From positions 1 through 17,372 of the forward strand of contig CAJOPI010000292.1 in assembly GCA_905236275.1 (NCBI GenBank): a DNA stretch of 17,372 nucleotides. The letters are read 5' to 3'. The translations under genes were made by a program, and so were the position numbers. The stretch's first letter is position 1, and every line of letters starts with the position of its first letter. This document shows, in pieces, positions 7,322-14,331 of this stretch. Source of the DNA: an uncultured Lachnospiraceae bacterium (GTDB taxonomy: Bacteria; Bacillota; Clostridia; Lachnospirales; Lachnospiraceae). The notes beneath the pieces were generated by a model that made no database searches, was not told the origin of the DNA, and saw only the letters and a list, made by a program, of their open reading frames with translations.

Positions 7322-8781
7322 TGGGTAACTTTTTTATAATTGCAGCAATTCTACTGCCGATTATAAGCGGTTTCGGATTGCTTCAGCTGAAAATCAAAAA
7401 TGAACAGACCATACAGCTCTATTCCGAATACTTTGTTATAGCTGCAAGTCTGGCTGTATGGCTCGGCATCCTGAATGGTCCCCATAAGCTTTTTACACTC
7501 TACAATTTCAGTAAGGGCTTCTCCATAGATTTTTATATGGACCCGCTCTCCATGCTATTCGCCGGTATGGTAAGCATCATGTGGCCCTTTGTACTTCTTT
7601 ATGCCTTCGAATATATGAAGGGCGAAAAAGAGCTGAAGGGCTTTATAGCCTTTTTTATAATGACCTATGGGATAACTTTGGGTATTGCCCTTTCAGGAAA
7701 CATACTTACCCTCTATGTTTTCTTCGAAATGCTCTCACTTGTGACCATTCCGCTCGTAAGCTTTTATCAGGATCACGACAGCATGTATGCAGGCCGTTAT
7801 TATGCCTGTTTTGTCATAGGCGGTGCCGCCCTTGCATTCATAGCCGTTGTTGTTACAACAGTCAATGCGGGAGGAGTTTTCGTTTACGGCGGCTACAGGA
7901 TGGATGGTCTTTCCGATAAATTTCTGAATGTAGTATATTTACTTGCATTTTTTGGCTTCGGAGTGAAGGCGGCAGTATTTCCCTTTCATTCGTGGCTGCC
8001 CATTGCCTCGGTTGCACCAACACCGGTGACTGCGCTTCTTCATGCAGTTGCAGTGGTAAATTCCGGCGTTTATGCCATTATACGTGTGAGCTATTATATA
8101 TTTTCAACTGATTTCCTGCATGGCAGCGGGGCGCAGTATGCGGCTATGTCAGCAGTGCTCTTTACCATAATTTATGCTGCCGGAAAAGCTCTGAAGGAAA
8201 GGCATTTCAAACGTCGTCTTGCTTATTCCACCATAAGTAACCTCTCCTATATGCTTTTCGGAATCGTGCTTTTTACAAAAGCAGGAATGATCGCAGGAAT
8301 GGCTCATATGCTCTTTCATGGGATAATAAAAATGTCCCTCTTCCTCTGTGCCGGTGCTTTCATGCACGTAACCGGCAAAAACTATGTCTTTGAAATAAAC
8401 GGTATTGCAAAAAAAATGCCGTTAACCTTCACTCTTTACACTGTCGGCGCGCTTTCACTCACAGGCGTTCCACTTTTTTGCGGCTTTATCTCGAAATGGA
8501 AGCTTTTCACTGCGGGTGCTGCCGACGGAAGCGTCTTCGGAATAGTGGGAATAATATGCCTTATCCTTGCGGCTTTTCTTTGCGCCATCTACACCCTTAC
8601 AGTCAGTATAAGGGCCTTTTTCCCTGTTTCCGGAACTGACTTTAACTATGGGCGTGAGATTCATGATCCCGGTGTCTATATGCTTATACCGATCATCTTT
8701 TTTACAGCTGCAAATATTATTTTAGGCATTTTTCCACAGCTCATCATCGGATTTCTTGACTACGTTGCAGGAGGCATATAA
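7321..8781 (+). CDS. NuoL/MrpA-type antiporter subunit (third of four)
   Basis: A 486-residue polytopic protein of the NuoL/M/N superfamily. It keeps the loop motif FEYMKGEKELKGF, Glu136 in YVFFEMLSLVT and Lys216 in GFGVKAAVFPFHSWLP. The TM8 region reads LLHAVAVVNSGVYAIIR (239-255), which is closer to NuoL/MrpA (LLHAATMV-x-AG) than to MrpD/NuoM. The position that is lysine in the sister subunits is Asn247 here, while His241 is present. A later segment, HMLFHGIIKMSLFLCAGA, is a standard family helix. It overlaps the previous stop by one base and ends directly before the next ATG. It may supply the missing N-terminal part of a split MrpA. Confidence 0.88.
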   Translation: MGNFFIIAAILLPIISGFGLLQLKIKNEQTIQLYSEYFVIAASLAVWLGILNGPHKLFTLYNFSKGFSIDFYMDPLSMLFAGMVSIMWPFVLLYAFEYMKGEKELKGFIAFFIMTYGITLGIALSGNILTLYVFFEMLSLVTIPLVSFYQDHDSMYAGRYYACFVIGGAALAFIAVVVTTVNAGGVFVYGGYRMDGLSDKFLNVVYLLAFFGFGVKAAVFPFHSWLPIASVAPTPVTALLHAVAVVNSGVYAIIRVSYYIFSTDFLHGSGAQYAAMSAVLFTIIYAAGKALKERHFKRRLAYSTISNLSYMLFGIVLFTKAGMIAGMAHMLFHGIIKMSLFLCAGAFMHVTGKNYVFEINGIAKKMPLTFTLYTVGALSLTGVPLFCGFISKWKLFTAGAADGSVFGIVGIICLILAAFLCAIYTLTVSIRAFFPVSGTDFNYGREIHDPGVYMLIPIIFFTAANIILGIFPQLIIGFLDYVAGGI

Positions 8782-10629
8782 ATGAATTTTGTATCTTTTG
8801 AATTTAACGGTTTCAGAATCATATATGCACTTGTAACCGCATATATGTGGCTTTTTACATGGATTTTTTCAAAAGAATATTTCAAACATGAGAAAGAAAA
8901 TCTTAAACGCTATTATATATTCACGATTATCACCTTCCTTGCAACCGAGGGGGTTATGCTCTCTGCAAGTTTTCTCTCAGCCTATCTCTTTTTTGAGATA
9001 CTCTCCTTTTCGTCAACTGTATGGGTTATCCATGAAGAAAATAAGGAATCAAGAGAGGCTGCCTATACCTATCTTTTCATTGCTGTCGGGGCGGGACTGC
9101 TGATTTTTATGGGGCTAATTCTCTTAAAGGTTAACTGTCTTGGACTATTTTTCAGTGAAATAGCCGTAACTGTCAGCGGAAATATGACTCCGGAGCAAAG
9201 CAGAAGTATTTTTATAGCAGGGCTGCTTATAATGTTCGGATTCGGGGCAAAGGCGGGAATGTTTCCGCTTCATATATGGCTTCCGAAGGCACACCCTGTT
9301 GCCCCTGCGCCTGCCTCCGCACTCCTTTCGGGTATACTTACAAAAGTCGGAGTCTTCGGAATATTGATGACAGCCCATTACTGTCTTCCGTCAAACCTGT
9401 ATTTTGGTGAGATATTGTTTGTGCTTGCCATTATTACCATGTTTTTAGGGGCAGTTCTCGCGCTTTTCTCAGTAAACTTAAAAAGAACTCTTGCCTGCTC
9501 CTCGATGTCACAGATTGGATTTATTTTAACCGGTATCGCGATGTCTGTACTTCTCTCCTATGCAAAAGAATCAGAAGGCGCAGAACTTGCTATTTCCGGT
9601 ACATTCCTGCACATGCTGAACCATTCCTGCCTAAAACTTACTCTGTTCATGGCGGCAGGTGCCATATTCATGAATACCGAAAAACTTGACTTAAACGATA
9701 TCAGGGGCTTCGGCAGAAAAAAGCCTCTATTAAAGATCGCTTTCCTTCTGGGAGTTGTTGGAATAGGCGGTGTTCCCCTTTTCAATGCCTATGCAAGTAA
9801 AACCCTCCTTCATGAGTCAATAGTTGAAGGAATCCACGCACTTGCACCACTGTCAGCATATCTGAAAGCAACTGAATGGATTTTCCTGATTTCCGGCGGA
9901 ATGACCCTGGCTTACATGACAAAACTATTTATATGTATTTTTGTTGAAAAAAATGAAAATGAGGAGATTCAGAAAGCTTTTGACGAAAACAAGAATTATA
10001 TGAATTTCGGTTCTTCCTTTGTGATTTTTTCAAGTTCACTTTTTTTCGTGATACTTGGGATTCCGTCATGCTTTAAGTTTCTTGCCCGCTTTATGACGGA
10101 CAACAGCTCTGCACTTGCGGAATTTAACGCATTTTCGTTAGAATCCTTAAAGGGCGGCGGAATTTCCATTCTGATTGGTGCTTTTATATACCTTATATTC
10201 GTAAGACATTTGTTTATAAGGAACAATCGATATGTAAATCTTCTACCGGACAATCTTGACCTTGAAAAAAAATTCTACAGACCGGTTTTTACTGATATAA
10301 TCCCTAAAAAGCTTATGGGAAATATATTGCGTATTTTTGCGGATAACAGTATTCTGAAGCCTTTCTTATCTGCTTTATTCAGCTTGCTTTCGTTTATCAT
10401 AAGGCTACTCAGTATGGGTACAGATGTCTTTTTTGTAGCTCTTCGCAATACGCTTTTGAAAGAAAGAAAACCGACCGGAATAAATTCCGGCCGGATAGGA
10501 TTTTTAAGAAAAATCAGATTAGAAACAGCAGAAGCCTACGCACCGATCATCGGAAACTTTTCCTTTGCCCTCGCACTGACCTGCATCGGAATCGTAATAA
10601 TCCTGATCACGCTTTTATTTTCCGGATGA
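8782..10629 (+). CDS. NuoM/MrpD-like antiporter subunit, N-terminally short with C-terminal extension (fourth of four)
   Basis: A 615-residue polytopic protein. The family loop motif (KEYFKHEKENLKRY) appears already at residue 31, compared with about residue 100 in the other subunits, so the first one or two helices are missing; AGGAGG at 8769-8774, 7 bases before the ATG, argues the short start is real. Core residues are Glu72 (YLFFEILSFSS), Lys157 (GFGAKAGMFPLHIWLP) and Lys188 (SGILTKVGVFG). After the core (about 1-440) a C-terminal region adds a helix near 455-475, an amphipathic stretch with RPVFTDIIPKK, and a final helix at 590-614. Similar tails occur in HyfB/HycC-like and NuoL-type subunits. 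It is the last gene of the operon and converges on the signalling operon, with stops 8 bp apart. Confidence 0.88.
   Translation: MNFVSFEFNGFRIIYALVTAYMWLFTWIFSKEYFKHEKENLKRYYIFTIITFLATEGVMLSASFLSAYLFFEILSFSSTVWVIHEENKESREAAYTYLFIAVGAGLLIFMGLILLKVNCLGLFFSEIAVTVSGNMTPEQSRSIFIAGLLIMFGFGAKAGMFPLHIWLPKAHPVAPAPASALLSGILTKVGVFGILMTAHYCLPSNLYFGEILFVLAIITMFLGAVLALFSVNLKRTLACSSMSQIGFILTGIAMSVLLSYAKESEGAELAISGTFLHMLNHSCLKLTLFMAAGAIFMNTEKLDLNDIRGFGRKKPLLKIAFLLGVVGIGGVPLFNAYASKTLLHESIVEGIHALAPLSAYLKATEWIFLISGGMTLAYMTKLFICIFVEKNENEEIQKAFDENKNYMNFGSSFVIFSSSLFFVILGIPSCFKFLARFMTDNSSALAEFNAFSLESLKGGGISILIGAFIYLIFVRHLFIRNNRYVNLLPDNLDLEKKFYRPVFTDIIPKKLMGNILRIFADNSILKPFLSALFSLLSFIIRLLSMGTDVFFVALRNTLLKERKPTGINSGRIGFLRKIRLETAEAYAPIIGNFSFALALTCIGIVIILITLLFSG
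10458..10494 (-). terminator. Intrinsic terminator of the minus-strand signalling operon
   Basis: On the minus strand CCGGCCGGAA, loop TTTA and TTCCGGTCGG form a 10-bp stem with a single G.U wobble, followed at once by TTTTCTTTCTTTC. On the plus strand the wobble becomes an A/C mismatch and no T-run follows directly, so the signal is directional. It lies inside the coding sequence of the last antiporter gene, about 145 bp past the final minus-strand stop. Confidence 0.72.
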
Positions 10630-10637
10630 TGAAATCT

Positions 10638-10913
10638 TTACCCTTGCTTGCGTCTGTCCTCTGCTGCAAAGCTCACCACCATGTCGAATCTCATGCTCTT
10701 TTCATTTGTGTCATAGTAGAAGCCATGTATCTGCTGAACATGCTCATGAGCAAGTACGATTTTTTCTACTTTTTTTCTTGCCTCGACTGCTTCAGCGTCT
10801 TCTGTATTGACTGTATTAACCTTTTCTCCGACTGATTTTACATATCTGCCAAGCAGGATTTTCGTAACTACCGCTACTGCAACTATTATGAAGGTTGCTG
10901 TGGAATTCGACAT
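10638..10913 (-). CDS. Short CDF metal-transporter-like protein, probably a degraded remnant
   Basis: A 91-residue open frame starting 12 bp after the MBL gene, with GAGAGG ahead of its ATG. Residues 8-33 (FIIVAVAVVTKILLGRYVKSVGEKVN) resemble the helix and following loop in the middle of cation diffusion facilitator (CDF) transporters. Residues 34-91 (NTEDAEAVEARKKVEKIV...QQIHGFYYD...RFDMVVSFAAEDRR) resemble the extra cytoplasmic C-terminal domain of Clostridial CDF proteins. The first helices, the metal-site helices and the ZT-dimer part in between are absent, and the tail is cut. I infer a deletion derivative of a roughly 380-residue transporter that still has an open frame and ribosome site. 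The alternative is a real single-helix small protein using the C-terminal domain. The family match is from memory of the fold, so confidence is moderate. Confidence 0.55.
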   Translation of the reverse strand: MSNSTATFIIVAVAVVTKILLGRYVKSVGEKVNTVNTEDAEAVEARKKVEKIVLAHEHVQQIHGFYYDTNEKSMRFDMVVSFAAEDRRKQG

Positions 10914-10925
10914 GGATTATGCCTC

Positions 10926-11753
10926 TCATATCTCCACCACCATTCCGGCTTTGGCGAAGCCGGCGTTCGGGTTGAGCTTTTTTATCTTTTCTTCCCATTC
11001 CTGCATGAATGCATCCTTATGTGAGGGAGAATGGTGCGTAAAGAGGATTTTCTTCACACCGGCGTTTTTGGCGAGCTCCAGACCGATTTCAGGTATGGAA
11101 TGACCGAAACCGTAACAGCCGGGATATTCTGTTTCCGTATATTGTCCATCATAAATGAGCAGATCAGAGCCTCTTGCAAATTCGGTCAGTTCTCTGAGCT
11201 TTTCCTCATTATGCTCGAAATCCACAGCATAAACAAGAACCCTTCCGTCAAACTCAAGCTTATAAGTAGTCGAGCCTCCGGGATGGTTGACTTCTATGCA
11301 TTCTATATTTACTTTTCCTATGGAAAATTTTTTCTCTAAGTCATGATATACGGCATTCGAAGGATAGTCCGTCAACTTCAGCGGCCAGTAAGGAGGCGAG
11401 TAGAGCCTGTCTATGCCCTCCTGTGTATTGAAGCCGCTCCGCGCTGCCGCATAGATATCTATCCTCCTGTCCTTCTGACTGAGTGCAGGAAAGAAGGTCA
11501 GACCGCATAAATGATCTAAATGCATATGGCTTATCAATATCGATATACTGCTGTCCTTTCGCGGCTCAGCGGCAACTATTCCCGACCCTGCATCAAGATA
11601 AATCTCCTCGACAGCTTCCGCACCGTTTTCCTCAGAAATTGCCGTCATGCAGACAGACGAAGTCGCACCGCCGTATATCCTGTATTCTTCTCCTTCTACC
11701 GGTACTGAGCCCCTGCATCCAAGTACCTTTACCGATAAATTTGATTTACCCAT
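10926..11753 (-). CDS. MBL-fold metallohydrolase, possible phosphodiesterase
   Basis: A 275-residue metallo-beta-lactamase-fold protein. The N-terminus LGCRGSVPVEGEEYRIYGGATSSV (11-34) is typical of the RNase Z/PhnP-like phosphodiesterase branch. The metal motif HMHLDH is at 76-81 (His76, His78, Asp80, His81), followed by His157 in VNHPGG, Asp178 in AVDFEH and a THHSP histidine pair at 240-241, so a full two-metal site is present. Residues DGQYTETEYPGCYGFGHS (202-219) are an additional conserved segment of this subfamily. The start overlaps the stop of the upstream gene (TGATG), implying coupled translation. Proteins of this type often hydrolyse phosphodiester bonds, including cyclic nucleotides; with a cyclase two genes upstream, removal of its product is a reasonable inference but is not shown by the sequence. 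Confidence 0.85.
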   Translation of the reverse strand: MGKSNLSVKVLGCRGSVPVEGEEYRIYGGATSSVCMTAISEENGAEAVEEIYLDAGSGIVAAEPRKDSSISILISHMHLDHLCGLTFFPALSQKDRRIDIYAAARSGFNTQEGIDRLYSPPYWPLKLTDYPSNAVYHDLEKKFSIGKVNIECIEVNHPGGSTTYKLEFDGRVLVYAVDFEHNEEKLRELTEFARGSDLLIYDGQYTETEYPGCYGFGHSIPEIGLELAKNAGVKKILFTHHSPSHKDAFMQEWEEKIKKLNPNAGFAKAGMVVEI

Positions 11754-12763
11754 CAGCTTTCCTTTTCCTCATATGTTTCCATAAAAATGGCCTTCTGAAT
11801 TATATATATATCAGTTAAATCATCTGTCCGGACTGCAAGATAGTCGCCCCCGCCTCCCAGAAAATAGTTCTTTTTGTCATAAACAGGGAAAACCTTTGTC
11901 CTTCTTTCAAGCTCTCTCGCATAGATTCCGGCTCCCGCTTTCGGATAGCAAATATGAGCCATTTCGTCAATGCTCACATATTCTTCCTCCGGCATGATCT
12001 TAACTTCCGGTATAAATACTGTCATCCTCGAAAAGATATCCAGCGGTTCATCCGTCAGCTCATAGGAATTATCGAATTTTTTAGCCTTTATATTGTAAAC
12101 CTCCCCCTGTATTCCGATCATCACGTAAGTATCATCCTCACTTGTGATATCGAGTCCGGTCTCATTTTCAAGGGTTTTTATATTCAGTATGGTTCCTGCC
12201 GGAGCCAGTTCGGTTGACTTCACAACAGCCCATGGAACGTGCTTTTTAACGTATTTTTTCATCTCAAGAATCTCGTCATGCTTTGAGAGCGCATATTCAT
12301 CGGCTATTATCCAGTCGCAGTCCCCGAAATAGGAAATCGACATTTTCTTGAAGTAGTCAAGCTGTTCTGTCAGATCCATTTCGCCCATTACAAGCCAGAG
12401 TGTAGCAGTCGTTATCCTTCCGAAAGCTGCTCTTGCCTCGCCTTTGACAAGACCTGCCCCTGACATAACTACCTGCAGGAAATCCAGAGCCCTTACCCTG
12501 CTGCTGTCGCTTTTGAAATAAGCCCTGACCTCATCATGCTCTTTCCAGAGACAGAGAAGGAGCTTGACGTTTATTTCAGACAAAAGCTTTGATTCCGCTC
12601 TGACCTCTTCTATATCCATATTTTCAAAGGACTGGTCAGGACGGCTCTCGCTTGTGATTATCATCAATGATTCGCCGCCATACCAGCAGACTGACCCGAT
12701 TCCGCTGATTTCTTTTATTTCCGGAGCCCCGTCTATATTTACGAATAATTCTTTATAATCCAT
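11753..12763 (-). CDS. Unrecognised protein with two C-terminal PGDYG-like repeats
   Basis: From the ATG at 12763 the protein has 336 residues; an ATG at 12781 would add six. I prefer 12763 because GGGGG lies about 5 bases before it. There is no signal peptide or membrane helix. The first half (about 1-175) is a mixed alpha/beta region I cannot assign. The C-terminal half contains two similar segments. The first (about 179-236) has APAGTILNIKTLE then DDTYVMIGIQGEVYNIKAKKFDNSYE. The second (about 269-332) has KAGAGIYARELER then GGDYLAVRTDDLTDIYII and IFMETYEE. The second resembles the small PGDYG motif family (GDY...I..F..TYE); this assignment is tentative. It lies between the nucleotide cyclase and the MBL hydrolase with tight spacing, so a role in the same signalling route is likely. 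Confidence 0.75.
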   Translation of the reverse strand: MDYKELFVNIDGAPEIKEISGIGSVCWYGGESLMIITSESRPDQSFENMDIEEVRAESKLLSEINVKLLLCLWKEHDEVRAYFKSDSSRVRALDFLQVVMSGAGLVKGEARAAFGRITTATLWLVMGEMDLTEQLDYFKKMSISYFGDCDWIIADEYALSKHDEILEMKKYVKKHVPWAVVKSTELAPAGTILNIKTLENETGLDITSEDDTYVMIGIQGEVYNIKAKKFDNSYELTDEPLDIFSRMTVFIPEVKIMPEEEYVSIDEMAHICYPKAGAGIYARELERRTKVFPVYDKKNYFLGGGGDYLAVRTDDLTDIYIIQKAIFMETYEEKES

Positions 12764-12800
12764 TTTTACCCCCGACTTCATCCGATTCCCAACTATATTA

Positions 12801-14306
12801 TCAGTCGCCGCTTGTGACCCATTTTATAAAGTCTGTCACGACATTTCCGGCATCCGTATAGTGAAGCGTCCAGAGATTACCCTTTCGGGCAATTATCTTG
12901 GAATAAAATCCCCCGCTCATTTCTTCATTATCAATGGGCGAAGTTATCTTTACATTGGTATAAACGTCTATTCCGACGGATTCATCCTCTTCGATTTCTA
13001 CAATAATTCTCTTTTTTGAAATCTCCTTAAGACTTGCCTTTACATATTCATCCGTTATGAGCTTTCCTTTTATGGGATAAAGATGCAGTTCTATCTCCTT
13101 ATTGACCGGTTCAAATTCATCAGCACCGTTTTTCACATTGTCCATGGAAAGATTGTATTCGCCGCCGATTCCCGTTATTTCGAAGATCCATATGGGAGCC
13201 TTCATGCCCTTTGCTGTTATCTCTACGCCGTCTTTATGTGTGACGGGACTTACACAATGCTGTATAATCTCTCTCGAAACAAGTATCTGACCGCCCACGC
13301 TGCAGCTCTCTATCCTCGAGCTTTCATTGACGGTATTTCCGATAACGTTGTATCTCATCATCTTTTCAGAGCCGATATTTCCGATAAATACCTCCCCGCA
13401 GTGAAGTCCTATACCCATTTCAAGCGAAGGAAAGCCGTTCTTTACAAAATATTCATTCAGAGAAGGCATTGCATTCTGCATGTCTATCGCGGCAGCTACC
13501 GCATTATCCACCGAATGCTCGTCTTTAAGCGGTGCCCCGAAGACCGCAAGCATGCCGTCACCCATATATTCTATTACCGTACCCCTGTAATGGGATACGA
13601 TGTCTACCATTTTTGTGAAATAAAAGTTTAAAACAGAAGTAAGGACATCAGAGTCCATGTTTTCAGACAAAGAGGTGAAATTCCTGAGGTCGGTCATCAT
13701 TATGGTAGCTTCGGCCTTTTCTCCGCCAAGAGACACATCTTCACCCTTTTGCAATATGAGATTCAAAAGATCATCAGAAAAATACCTGCCAAATGTCTTG
13801 TGCAGGAGTTCGTTTCTTGCCTCAAGCTGCTGATTCAGCCTGAAGATTTCCTTTGCGTTGTGAAGCTCCATCGTCTGCTTCTGAAGCTTCTGCTCGTAGA
13901 GACGTGTATTTTCATGCTGCCATGCCGTATTTTCCATTCGGGTCAGTTCTGATTTATGAAATATATCATGGACTATGACCATGGCACCGTTTTCATAGCA
14001 TTCCTCGTTCAATTCCTCGGTTCTTTCTTTGACAGCCATGAAAAGTGGAATACCTGCAAGCTTATCGAAATCCCTCAGTAGATGAACGTGCTCAAAATCA
14101 TTATTTTTCGCAAAATTGTAATCCATCACAATTAAAGAAGGTGCATTTACCGTATCCGGAAAATCCCTCACCTTCCGTATTGCTTCTCTCAGAGCCTTGT
14201 CCGACAGCAGGCAGACAGCCCTCATGCTTCCATGCCTGTTGACCTGTCTCTGATTTTCTATCATCATTTTTCTGTCTTCGCCGATTATCCAGACCTCAAT
14301 CGCCAT
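12801..14306 (-). CDS. Receiver-like/class III nucleotide cyclase with atypical purine-site residues
   Basis: 501 residues from the ATG at 14306; AGAGGTGA (14313-14320) is 6 bases ahead, which argues against the TTG at 14312. Residues 1-120 form a receiver-like domain with the candidate phospho-acceptor Asp62 (LIVMDYNF), though other receiver motifs are weak. A helical linker (about 125-170) leads to the FGRYFSDDL cap and a class III cyclase domain (about 170-380). Metal-binding aspartates are Asp206 (MMTDLRNFTS) and Asp250 (MGDGMLAVFG); transition-state residues are Asn327 and Arg331 (NTVNESSR). The substrate-selecting pair is Glu246 and Asn320, compared with Lys plus Asp/Thr in adenylyl and Glu plus Cys in guanylyl cyclases. 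The last 120 residues are beta-rich and unassigned. The product could be cGMP or another cyclic nucleotide; the cyclase family itself is certain. Confidence 0.92.
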   Translation of the reverse strand: MAIEVWIIGEDRKMMIENQRQVNRHGSMRAVCLLSDKALREAIRKVRDFPDTVNAPSLIVMDYNFAKNNDFEHVHLLRDFDKLAGIPLFMAVKERTEELNEECYENGAMVIVHDIFHKSELTRMENTAWQHENTRLYEQKLQKQTMELHNAKEIFRLNQQLEARNELLHKTFGRYFSDDLLNLILQKGEDVSLGGEKAEATIMMTDLRNFTSLSENMDSDVLTSVLNFYFTKMVDIVSHYRGTVIEYMGDGMLAVFGAPLKDEHSVDNAVAAAIDMQNAMPSLNEYFVKNGFPSLEMGIGLHCGEVFIGNIGSEKMMRYNVIGNTVNESSRIESCSVGGQILVSREIIQHCVSPVTHKDGVEITAKGMKAPIWIFEITGIGGEYNLSMDNVKNGADEFEPVNKEIELHLYPIKGKLITDEYVKASLKEISKKRIIVEIEEDESVGIDVYTNVKITSPIDNEEMSGGFYSKIIARKGNLWTLHYTDAGNVVTDFIKWVTSGD

Positions 14307-14331
14307 ATCCAATCACCTCTGAAAACTTAGT

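Noticed and set aside
1962..10629. Membrane-bound hydrogenase (Mbh/Ech) or complex I operon
   Set aside because: The subunits resemble Mbh A-F and H, but no NiFe-hydrogenase, NuoH, NuoB/I or ferredoxin-like gene is present.
10741..10766. Possible plus-strand terminator for the antiporter operon
   Set aside because: TGCTCATGAGCA can form only a 4-5 bp stem and the T-run begins eight bases later; it is also within the minus-strand CDF-like frame.
13083..13631. Plus-strand open frame of 182 codons
   Set aside because: Antisense to the conserved cyclase domain, with no ribosome site or family motif.
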